Source: Alisma plantago-aquatica (Eukaryota; Streptophyta; Magnoliopsida; Alismatales; Alismataceae). From it: DNA of 64,000 nucleotides. The stretch is taken from assembly GCA_963693085.1 (NCBI GenBank), contig OY856410.1, forward strand, positions 1,328,172,304-1,328,236,303. Direction: 5' to 3'. Numbering within the stretch: position 1 is the first letter of the stretch; each line of letters begins with the position of its first letter. A program made the translations under genes and the position numbers. The notes under the pieces were generated by a model. The model worked only from the letters and a program-made list of their open reading frames with translations. It did no database searches and was not told where the DNA came from. Below are positions 49,247 to 59,389 of the stretch, one piece after another.

Positions 49247-49290
49247 TTCATTTAATCTTTATAAGGAATGTTGGCCTTGAAATTCGACTA
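49247..49290 (-). other. Decayed antisense polypurine tract
   Basis: Plus-strand TTCATTTAATCTTTATAAGG followed by AATGTTGGCCTTGAAATTCGAC matches, with changes, the PPT region at 42826-42862. It shows that the LTR to its left is a 3' LTR of a minus-strand element. Confidence 0.6.
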
Positions 49291-50714
49291 ATCACATACC
49301 CGCGGTGATGTCAAGGAGTCCAACTTCATATAGGCCACCCTGTCTAAGTGTCAAGAAAATCATAGTTATGCATCTAAAGTTTTCATCTTATGATTCAGAG
49401 TATATAGGGTGTACTGATGAGTTATTTATACCCATATTTGCATATAATTTTATTGGATTTGTAAGGAATATTGTGTTTTTATTCCTTAGTTTTAGACATA
49501 TATTTACTTAAATGCAATTATCCTCCATTTCCAAACATTAACACATTTTTCATACTTTTATGCAGAAACAACCAAACAATACACTTTATCACTTAGAAGG
49601 ATGATCAAGCCCTCAAGATGTCATGCATCTAGGAAAGGAAGGCATCAAAGTCATTGAACGTCTATCTTACAATCACCCACTAAAGCTGTTGGTCTTGCCA
49701 GTCGTCTGACTCGAGCCACTCTTTAGATGAAGTCTCCCTGACTCTACAGTTAAGATGCATGCTCTTCACTTTCATCTGAACCTAGTCCAATCCTCATTGG
49801 TTTGCCTAGAGAACTAGTGGTCTAGATTGAGTAACCCATGTAAATTCCTGGTGGACCGAGTATGGGCCATGCAATTAGCTACCTTTGACAGCAAGCATCT
49901 ACTATTAGGGCTTCAGTAGTGAGGAATGCATCTATCAAAGGGAGTCCTTATCATCCATTATAAGGATCTCTGATCGTGCATTAGAAGCCACATTTCAGTA
50001 GTGCAAACCCTAGCAAGGAGCAAGGAGGCGACAACCATTGTGGAGAGACTCATCTTCCTGCATCAGGCATCATGGCCCCCTCCATCATTCTTTATATTTT
50101 TCCATCGTTGTGGCTCACCATGAGTGAGTACACGTCTATTTTGGGTCATGGGGACTAGTCCCAATATCCCATATGTATTCTAGCATGTATCTAAACTCAA
50201 CAAAGCTATTGCTAAATAAAGTATCATTCTTCTTATCTCCTTGCTTTGTGAATTGATCACTTGCTTTTCATGTATGTTATAATCATGGATGTGCAGGTTG
50301 TTGTGATCATGATTAGAACTCCAAAATAGTCTTGTTATCCCCCTAAACTGTCAATAAGGGATAGTGAGATTGTTGGGTTACAATATGCTAACATGATGTG
50401 ATTGCTCAGCTGTAGTTAGGGAGTCCATTTAGATGAACTAGGAGCTTGGGTGTCGTGATTGGTCAGTTCCAAGGGAGTTTAATCCATGCAATGATCTTTA
50501 TCCCGTTTGGGTGCAATAGATAGACCTCTATTTAGTAAACTGTTATATAGAGTTAATCTTGATAGAATAATTACACAAACATTGGCAAGCGAAACCCCAT
50601 TCCCTGGTCCTTTTATTATAATTTGAATACTTCCTTAATTATTGTTGCTCCTTGGCAACAATTTAGTTTAATCAATCAACCAACTTTCTTGGTGATAAAT
50701 ATTACTCTTAGTAC

Positions 50715-50740
<26 letters not shown>
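49291..50740. other. Junction of the antisense Tekay remnant with a second Athila-type LTR
   Basis: No protein gene; the 68-codon frame at 49305-49511 is unrecognised. The part from about 49900 onward, with GCGAAACCCCATTCCCTGG at about 50588, resembles Athila/Tat LTR ends (compare GGTCCCTTGGTCCAGGG at 1877). This LTR would continue at 52303 after the solo copia LTR and end before the PBS at 52466. I cannot place its left end. Confidence 0.45.
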
Positions 50741-50745
<5 letters not shown>

Positions 50746-51063
50746 ACTCAAGGTCTAAATTGAGTAAACCCTTGTATTGATGATGACTAAACCATTCTAC
50801 TTATTGGTGTCTAATGTATCTTCTTGAGTGATTTCATATTAGGTATAGACACACTCCAAATACCCTAACTTGCACATCTTAACTTGGAGAAAAGACAAGT
50901 CAAAGTCTGTAAGTTCACATTTTTGGAATATGATGTAAATCCATTAGAATAATGTTATAAATCACTTGTAGACTTGTAATTAAGCTCAAAAAAAATCAAG
51001 ATCACTTAGATCGTATATTTAAGCACTCAAAAGCCATTTTCCTAAATTCACATTAGGCTGTTC

Positions 51064-51281
51064 ATCGGTCGAGTTGCAAACTCAACTGATCCTGATAGGA
51101 TCTTGAAAACGACTTTTGATCGGTCGAGTTTGCACTTCACAAAACCCGACCGATCCCTCTACTGACCAAAACTGATTTAATTGAATCGGTCGAGTTACCC
51201 TAGGACAAACTCGACCGATGGCCTAAATTGTTCTTGTCTTTTAGTGGGATTGGTCGAGTTACCTTTATAGAAACTCAATCG
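51064..51281. repeat. Four hairpin units TCGGTCGAGTT ... AACTCGACCGA
   Basis: Units at 51064-51090, 51118-51154, 51185-51219 and 51249-51281. Each has ATCGGTCGAGTT, a short variable spacer, and AACTCGACCGAT or a mutated form. They lie upstream of the TATA box, in the U3 promoter region. Confidence 0.85.
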
Positions 51282-51420
51282 TTTGCACTGTATGGAAAAG
51301 TGCAGAAAAGTGTTTCTAGCCGTCGTGGAGTTGGAACAATTACAAATATATATGTTGCAAGCCACAAAATGGCTAGTTTTCATTCTTAAGTGTTCCCAAA
51401 GGCTAAGAGGCATCCCTATC

Positions 51421-51428
51421 TATAAATA
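51421..51428 (+). promoter_or_regulatory. TATA box of the solo copia LTR
   Basis: CTATCTATAAATAGGACCCC, a strong plant TATA box about 680 bp into the LTR and 140 bp after the last hairpin unit. Confidence 0.65.
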
Positions 51429-51669
51429 GGACCCCTTGGGTTTCATTCCAAGGTTGAGAATTCAATGCAAAACTCTATGTGAGGTCTGTATTCTATAGTT
51501 GACAGGTTCTTACAGCCTCCTCTCTCTCTCTCTAAGCTTAATCACTTGCTACATTCATTAGAGTGAGTAGGAAATCTATAAGAGAGCTAGTCCTACATGT
51601 ATATCTTGTGAGGCTCTCACTTCCACCACCGCCCTATCTCTCTTTTCAACCATGAAGATGAAGGTTCTC

Positions 51670-51990
51670 TCTCTTGGCTAAGTGAGGTGAAGAAAAATAA
51701 GGGAAGGAGTCCCTTGATGAAGATCAAGGATGAAGACTTGGAGCAAGAGTGGGTAAGACCTTGGTGAAGGGAGAAGACTCCTTGCTCAAGTGGGTAAGTC
51801 CTTGGTAGAAGCTTCTCTGAGTGAAGGTGAAGTCAAAGGCTGAAGATCCAGTAAGAGTAGAAAAGTCCTTGAAGGCGGAAGACTTGTGCTAGAGTGGGTA
51901 CGACCTTGGAGAAGGATGAAGACTCTTGGAAAAGTGGGTAAGTCCTTGGTAAGGTAGAATACTCTTGGTTCTTGGATGGGTAATTCCTTT
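51670..51990. repeat. Degenerate tandem repeat in the solo LTR (GTGGGTAAGTCCTTGG)
   Basis: At least five occurrences of GTGGGTAAGTCCTTGG-like text alternating with GAAGACTCTTGG-like text, at spacing of roughly 40-60 bp. Confidence 0.65.
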
Positions 51991-52465
51991 GGTGGTCAAG
52001 TATTAAAAGTCTTATGAATGAATATAAGAGTGCAATGTTACAAAATCCTAGAGGTTGACCTCTCTAGGCAGTGGACTGACTCACTTCTAGTTTGAAGTGT
52101 GGAACCACTCTACATAGCTTGCCAGTTGGTGTATGTTCAATCTCTCTCTCCCTTGCTATGCATGTTTTAGTTGCACTCAAACTTCCTATTTAGCAAGCTT
52201 ATCTTTTGATATATCTTGAAGGTCTAATGAATTTTGTTTAAGTGCATTCAACTCTATTCACCCCCCCTCTAGAGCATCCAATCACCCATCTAGGATCCAA
52301 CATATATATGTATAAATATATACATACTAAAGAAGTTTGTCCTTAATGTTACAATAATGCTTCAATTCACTGGAGTGGGAAAATAGTGCACAACTTTCAA
52401 TTAAACCTAAAGCAATTTCCCTTAGAGTTTTTATTGGTGTGACATATGGAGACCCATACAAATAT

Positions 52466-52483
52466 TGGTGTCATTACCTAGGA
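52466..52483 (+). other. Primer-binding site, tRNA-Asp type, decayed (second Athila-type element)
   Basis: TGGTGTCATTACCTAGGA matches the complement of the tRNA-Asp 3' end at 12 of 18 positions; five of the six mismatches are transitions. It follows the end of the interrupted Athila-type LTR. Confidence 0.65.
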
Positions 52484-52611
52484 CAAAGGTAGTTATATAT
52501 TCCTTATAAGTTTAGATGTAATTTGGGTTATCATTTTATGCTTGGTACTATTGAATATCCTCTAGAATTCTACTAATCAACTTGCATCCAATCTGCTCTT
52601 TTTTAGGAACT

Positions 52612-54010
52612 ACTAGTCATGCAAAGATCAATAAGCCTTGACTCTATTTTATTATTTGATCCTAAAATCGAGAGAACTCTCAAAAGACTTCATAAGGAGA
52701 AATTTATGGCAGACGCAGTAGCTATGGAAGCAAATATTCAAGTGTAAATTGAAGTGTCCATCACGTCTCTATGAGAACTACTTGTTACAGAAGCCAAGAC
52801 GCAAGCAGGAAACAAATTAAAGATGAGCTTTGAAGTTGTCCAAGATGTAGAACGTGCGAAAGAATTGAGGGATTTTTCTATCCCTAAAGGTGCCTAATTG
52901 ACTCATCCAATCTAACCCCCATGCGATCCAATCTAGATCATGGCCCAGTGGGTCAGTCTTTTGCAAAATTCTACCTACACCGGAAGGAGTGGAGATGATT
53001 GTTGGGAACACCTCCTCAAATTCATCAACCTTTGTTCAATGACAAAGCCAGCTGGTGCTTAGTGCTGATGTTATGCCATTGTAGCTCTTCAAATACTCTC
53101 TGGCTGACAAAGCCAGAGCATGGTACATCGCCCTTCAAAAAGATTAGGTGACCACATGGGAAGATCTAGAAAGCCAATTTCTATGGAAAATTTATCCACC
53201 CTCTATGACATATTCGATTAGAGGTCAAATCAAAAGATTCAACCAGGTACCCGAGGAATCCCTATATGGAGAAAGGGAATAATTCAATGAACTTGTAAGG
53301 AAATGCCCACAACATGGCATCTCCAAGTGGCCATAATGTCTCTATGAGAACTACTCATTGTAGAAGCCAAGACGCAAGCATGAACTAAATTAAAGATGAA
53401 ATTCGAAGTTGTGCAAGATGTAGAACATGCTAAAGAATTGAGGAATTTTTCTATACCTAAAGATGCCTAATTGACTCATCCAATCTAACCCCCATGTGAT
53501 CCAATTTAGATCATGGCCTAGTGGGTCAGTCTTTTGTAAAATTCTACCCACACTGGAAGGAGTGGAGATGATTGTTGGGAACACCTCTCAAATTCATTGA
53601 CCTTTGTTCGATGATGAAGCCAGCTGGCACTCACTGCTAATGCTATGCCATTGTAGCTCTTCAAATACTCTCTAGCTGACAAAACCAGAGCATGGTACAT
53701 TTCCCTTCGTGAAGATTAGGTGACCACATGGGAAGATCTAGAAAGCCAATTTCTAGAGAAAATGTATCCACCCTCTGTGACATATTCAATCAGAGGTCAA
53801 ATCAAAAGATTCAACCAAGTACCCAAGGAATCCCTATATGGAGAATTGGAACAATTCAATGAACTTCTATAGAAATGCCCACAACACAACATCTCCAAAA
53901 ATCAAATCATTGAATTCTTTTGTCAGGGTGTCAATGACAAGAATAAGAAGCTTCTGACTCCTCCTTTAATGGGAATTTTATGTTGCAAGGTTTTGATAGC
54001 GAACTAAAGA
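52612..54010 (+). pseudogene. Athila/Tat-type gag, broken and internally duplicated
   Basis: FDPKIERTLKRLHKEKFMAD (about 52660) opens the frame. The gag core TWEDLESQFL-KIYPPSMTYSI (about 53155) and GQIKRFNQVPEESLYGE with NELVRKCPQHGI (to about 53320) are typical. The segment is present twice, 52765-53337 and 53338-53910. It then continues with NQIIEFFCQGVND (about 53905). Both copies share stops such as the TAG at about 53144 and 53717, so they were already broken, or broke, before copying. Confidence 0.75.
52765..53910. repeat. 573-bp tandem duplication within gag
   Basis: GTCTCTATGAGAACTACT starts both copies, 573 bp apart, a multiple of three. By eye they differ at roughly 7-8 percent of positions. 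The duplicate ends where copy 1 runs into TGGCCATAAT and copy 2 continues into new gag sequence. Confidence 0.85.
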
Positions 54011-55220
54011 TCGTCAACCTTGCTACTGAAAATCATACCCACTGAGGAAGGCTACAGGTAAATCCATTCCAAAAGTATCTATGGCAGAAGATCATTCCAA
54101 ACTGAAGTACATATCTGAATCAGTAAAGCCTCTCTCTCTTAACTAGTTAAATTTCAAAATATCCTTTAGGGAATATGAGAGGAAGAACCAGTCGAAGACA
54201 CCCCAAGTACAAATAATCACACCATCTTGTGAGTTCTTCCATGCCAACAATTATACACTACATTTCATGAGCACAATGTTGAACAATAGTATAAGCCACC
54301 CAAGCTGAAGATGTTAACTCCATCCACACTGTCCCAGGGAAAGAGTACTACATTCTAAATCAAGCTCATAACTACCTGGGTTTCCAATATGGGAGTCTGA
54401 AAGGGGCTGAGAATACTACTCAACAGACTTCACCGCAGGCTACACAATCCAGATCGCCATCGAAATACACTAGTCCACACAATCAAGGAAATTATAGATT
54501 TAATTTCCCAAGTAGTAACCACCAGCAATGGCAGAAGTATTAGAATTTGAATCTAGCCCCACCGCTACAAATAGAATCGACGCCAACACAAGACCCAGTA
54601 AAGATGCTCCAACAAATGATGGTGACATACTAGACTCAACTAGCAAATGCCACAACTAATAAAAAACATTGGAGTCACAGATCGCTTGACTGGCGGCTAG
54701 TCAACAACCCCCAGCAAGAACAAATGCAGGTCATCTGGATAATAACCCCAAACATCCAGATCAGTTGAAAAAAGTGACAATGTGGTTTGGAAATGTGTAC
54801 TCTACACTCCAACCCCACTTCTACACCAACTCCTCTTTTGAAGATGAAAGCACCCAAGTCGGAGTCATGAGTCATTCAAATGACCACCCGACATTCATTC
54901 CAGTAGAAGCCCAAACACCTGACCCCCCTTGTGATGCCAGTTCAACCAGACACTATTGAAAATTCACTCGTCGTGACACCAAAAATTAACACTTGACCTC
55001 CTACAGCACTAGATATACCTACTTATAAGCCTTCTATACCCTATCAGGGTCATCTCAAGTTGATTATGCTGGATGAAAAATTCATGAAACTCAAAGAGAC
55101 TATGAATAAGCTCCATGTTCCATCCCATTCCTCAATGCACTAGCTGAAATGCCAACCTGGTACAAATATCTCAAGATGCTTCCAACCAAGATGTACATGA
55201 CCAAAGAGTGAGAAATTGTG
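54011..55220 (+). pseudogene. Gag C-terminal and linker remnants, second Athila-type element
   Basis: Low-similarity coding remnants: a Gln/Pro-rich linker at about 54400-54960 (part of the frame at 54765-54959) and text resembling the pre-protease linker (KLKETMNKLHVPSHSS) at about 55085. Frames are broken throughout. Assignment rests on position and is weak. Confidence 0.45.
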
Positions 55221-55229
55221 AAGCTAGCG

Positions 55230-55640
55230 TAGACAACTTTTAATATAGTCAAGTTGCCAATGTCTCAAAAGCAAAAGGATCTTGACTCATTTGGGATAGA
55301 CTTTTCCTAGGAGATGATACATGCTGCAAAAGACTTGCTATTTTGGGTGCGAGCATATCAATCATGCCATACACTTTGTGCCAATGTCTAGGATTTACCA
55401 ATCTCTTGCCAACGGTCATGACTATTTAACTAGTTGATGCCTCTATAACGAAGGCCCTAGGGATAATAGAAAATGTCCCAGTAAAGTTCGGGCATGGCAT
55501 TTATGTCCCATGTGATTTTTTGGTAATGCACATCAAGGAAGATAATCATTTCCCACTAACATTAACGAGACCATTCTTGGCCATATAAATATCTTTAGTG
55601 GACGTTGAAGTCGGTAAGATCATCCTTCAATCGAGAAAGA
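55230..55640 (+). pseudogene. Athila/Tat-type aspartic protease remnant, second element
   Basis: KDLDSFGIDFS (about 55280), ASITKALGIIENVPVKFG (about 55437), YVPCDFLVMHIKEDNHFPL (about 55500) and TRPFLAI (about 55565) follow the protease region order of this group. The catalytic DSG segment at about 55340 is unrecognisable, and stops and frame changes are frequent. The 3' untranslated block starts within 300 bp. Confidence 0.65.
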
Positions 55641-57956
55641 ATACGATCAAGTAATGAGTTATCAAATAATTTGAAGAAGGTGCATAACTCAAAGCATAAG
55701 GTAAAATGGTATCCAAACAATCAGATCACCAAAAATTTCCTAAAGGTAACAAGGATCCTCCTCGACACAAGGTATGTACTCTATCGAACCATGATCTAGT
55801 TCCTAAGAATTAGGAAGTTGAGGGATTGGAAATTCTACTCACCCACTCCACATGAATACTATGATTTTGTTGGTTAGTCTGTGACATTAAATTGACACGC
55901 TTTTTTGGAGGTAACCCAACTCTTTAATTTCATTCCCTTTTATCTTTCAATTTTTTTAACTTATTTTGTTTTCTACTTTATGAATTTTTTGAAAAAAAGA
56001 GGTAGAATTTGTGAAAACTTAATGCACACTTGATTAAATGATATATATCTATATATATAGTACAACAAACTCTGGTAAGGTTTTTATATATAGCTTTTCC
56101 CTTCCAGTAAATCCATCTTTATCCTTCACGGGAAGCTTCATAACTTGGGAATTGTAGCCTCTTCTATTTCACTTCTTATCATTAATATTCATCACCACAA
56201 TCTCGTGATGTGACCAACACTTTTTAGGACACAACATATGATCTTTATGAACTAAGAGACAATATCTAACACATGCATGGATGGAACCGCTAACTCTTCG
56301 GTTACCATAGTGCCCCTCTTTTGTAGTTATTACAGGAATAAGGCACATGTATTAGAAATCACAACCTCCTCATGACAACACACTGAAGGTATCTTCATCT
56401 GGGAAATACAACGGTGGACTAAAACAACCACAAACTGTTACACTAGCATTAGATGAGATACCATGTCCATCTTATCAGTAACTCCAACTCCAATACATTT
56501 AGGACACATATGTCCCTTGGGAAGTCTTCTTCGTGCACCTGACACACCAAGTTGGCCTTTTTCCAGCCAACCAAGATCTAATCATCAACTAGTTGTTTGA
56601 TTAGGAAGCTATCACCCACATGACAAGGTGCTAGATGAACATAATCAATGGAGAATGGGGTGCATGACCCCAAGAACCCTGGTTCCAATGAATGAGGATC
56701 ACAACAACTGGTGGCCCTGACAACAATTTGGTGAGGGGATAGAGAACAAAAGGAGGATTCACCCTTAAGGGTTTCCTCCTATTATCTTGGAGATATCATA
56801 CCCTTACCGCCCATCCCCCACCACCCTCCATATCAAATCCCCTCCATCACCAATGTAGTTCTGTCTAGGGATGGAAAGAATTTTGAAGTTGGGGGTAGAC
56901 AGTGGGTGGTACATTGTCTCCATCACATCCAACTCTAACATTTACCTTTCTCATCTTCAACCACCTCTTCTCTTTCTTTTATTTGCATATGTCTTCTTTT
57001 TCCTACTTTTTGTGATTACTTTCATTCTGTTGAGTGTGAGTTGTGGACTTTATCTAGTCGGCCACATCGATATATGAAAATTGATAATATATAAATCAAA
57101 TATCCCCTTTTTCTTGTGTTAACATGTGTAAAAGTAAATTTTAATGAACATGCATTGCTTGAACGGATCTAAGCCCCAATGAAACACTAATTGAGCATTA
57201 TTTCCCCTTAGAAATGACCATAAGAGGAAGGAGTCAGAAAGGCCAACCCACACACACCCTCGGTATAACTTGAAAAAAAAATCTTTAAAATCTTCTTTAC
57301 CTTGTATTAAATAAAATAATTGATATAACATGATGATCTGATTCCAATGCAACAATAAAATGAAGAAGCACAAGTCAGTCTCTTATTTCCACCCTTCTTC
57401 CATCATTTCATATCTCTTCACCATCCACATAAAAAAAACATCCAATGTATGCCAAACCCTAAGTTTAAGATGGAATCCACCGAAAAAAAGATATTTCCTC
57501 TTCATTTTTCTTTAGTAGGCATGGCGTAAATAGATAAAAAAGATGCCAATGATGCGAAATAAAAAGATATTGTCAATGTAATTGCGGTCAAAAAAGTTTT
57601 GAGTCAAATAGAGGAGAGACAAATAAAATGACTGTATTCCAAAAAGGTCTTGATTCGAATAAAGGAGAGATAAGGGAAACATGTTTACATCATGCCTTCT
57701 TCTCCCACTAATTTCCAACTTTTATACGAAGGGAACTTACCAAAGCTCTCCCCAAAAATAGCCAATCATCCCTGACTTGTGCTCTGTTCTACCTTGCATA
57801 GATAGATCAAGAGTGTGATTGAGTTAAAATTAGTTCTTTGTAGGTTCTAAATACTAGAAGAGGGAGAAACAAGCTTCAATTGGGGGATATCCAAGTGTGG
57901 CTACGTGACCTCAAAGGACTGGGTCGCTCATGTCTGGTAGAAGGGGGGGTGCAAAG
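55641..57956 (+). other. 3' noncoding region of the second Athila-type element
   Basis: It contains GACATTAAATTGACACGC and GGAGGTAACCCAACTC (55880-55925), then AT-rich and C-rich text without a gene. The frame at 56871-57077 begins in a G-rich PPT-like stretch and codes for nothing recognisable; it is likely untranslated region. Confidence 0.5.
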
Positions 57957-58855
57957 TGTAACATCCCTGACCTGGGTTATGAACTAACCCTAGGTGTTTT
58001 GCTTAAATATGTGATTTGATGCTTGTGGTTAACTTTTGAAATGTAATTAAGGCTCTTGAGGAACTCATATTTCAATTTCAGTCCTTTTTGAATAATGTTG
58101 AAACATTGTTTTGTTAATTTTGGACTAAAGTGCAAATTACCCAAGTTGAGGGGTTAGATTGCAAATTGTGTATGATAATGAGTTCCTCATGTGTTGATGC
58201 ATCATAAGAATGAAGATGATGCAGAGGTATGGCTTGTGATAGCCTGAATACCAAGAAAGTGCTGATAAAGCAAAGTTTGTACATTAAAACCTAGTTTTGG
58301 TGTAAAGTGCAATTTACCCAAAACCTAGGGTTCAATATGCAAATTACCACTTCAATAAGGTCCCTAATAATCTTTGGCATCAAGTAGAGCAAAGAAAATG
58401 AGATGGGCACCTCATTTGAAATATCTTAGAGGAGAGAGAATCTTGACATTAAAATAATCAAGATTTAATCCTAATTGAAACCCTAATTCAATTTAGGGCA
58501 AAAATGAATAAAAATAATTGAAGGGCTTTCAACCAAAATGTTTTGGGTTGATTTTGAATAAGGATGGACGTTCCTTTGCCAAGATAAGGAACGAAAATAT
58601 CCTAAGTAGGTGAAATTCCACTCACCATTATTATAAGGAAAAGAAAACCCACTCACATATGGATATTAATATAATAAGGATTAAGGTGCTTAATTTCTTT
58701 TCCATTAATTCTTGGATAATGAAGAGCTTTTACGAAAGTTTGAAGGTGGTTTCGTGATCATGTAATGGAGGAGGATTAGGGGGAAATTAGTATGGAATTT
58801 ATTTAAGGAAAATGATTCATTTTCTCTTTCATTAAAGACCCATATACATATTCTT

Positions 58856-58863
58856 TATATATA
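58856..58863 (+). promoter_or_regulatory. TATA box candidate of the 5.2-kb LTR
   Basis: TTCTTTATATATACC about 900 bp into the LTR and followed about 110 bp on by CTAAGGAGAGCTCAGGAG and a GTAAGG splice-donor-like site (58977). Confidence 0.45.
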
Positions 58864-59389
58864 CCTTATTTCAATAACACATAAGGAACGTTTCCCTTAG
58901 CCTTTTCCTTATTCCTTTTGCTTTGGCCGACCTAAGGAGAGCTCAGGAGCAGGAGAAGGACGAACACCACCTGTAGGTAAGGTTTGATCATCTTCTACCT
59001 TGGATTCATGGTGAAAACCCTAAATCAATGATTGATTCTAGGTTTTCTTCACTCGATTTCCATTTCTAGCCATCCATTTCATCCAAAAGCTCAAGAACTA
59101 ACCTTGTATAGTTTCTGGAGCTCCATCCACCATTAAAGCCACGGAGCTTGGAGCTTGGAGATCAAATTTCAGGTGGGTTTTATAACTTAAAACCTCAAAC
59201 ATTTTTATTGCAACAATCTTCTATGCTTTGTTGATTGATTTCTTCAATTTGATAAACTTTTGCTTCTTTGCTGCAAATTCCATCAAGAACGGTTGCTGTT
59301 CTTGGGTGCACGAAGGAAGATGATTATGACATCATCATAAGCAAGCACCTAACCAAATATCTTGGGAGCAAATGATCTCATTGGTTGGG

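Larger units (their letters stand above)
50741..52302 (+). mobile_element. Solo LTR of a large copia element (SIRE/Maximus-like)
   Basis: 1562 bp beginning TGTTGACTCAAGG and ending GGATCCAACA, with TGTTG/CAACA terminal inverted repeats. TATAT flanks both sides, so the TSD is plausible but lies in a TA repeat. The end TTCACCCCCCCTCTAGAGC is typical of Sirevirus-type LTRs. There is no PBS or internal region, so it is a solo LTR left by recombination. It includes a TATA box (51421), four inverted-repeat units (51064-51281) and a degenerate repeat of GTGGGTAAGTCCTTGG (51670-51990). Confidence 0.8.
52466..57956 (+). mobile_element. Second Athila/Tat-type element, internal region, degenerate
   Basis: PBS, gag remnants with an internal duplication, aspartic-protease remnants, the AACCCAACTCTTTAATTTC block (about 55914), and G-rich PPT-like stretches at about 56878 (GTTGGGGGTAGACAG) and 57874 (TTCAATTGGGGGATA). 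No reverse transcriptase or integrase is seen. The right end is cut by the Tekay element at 57957, and the 3' LTR is not identified. Confidence 0.65.
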
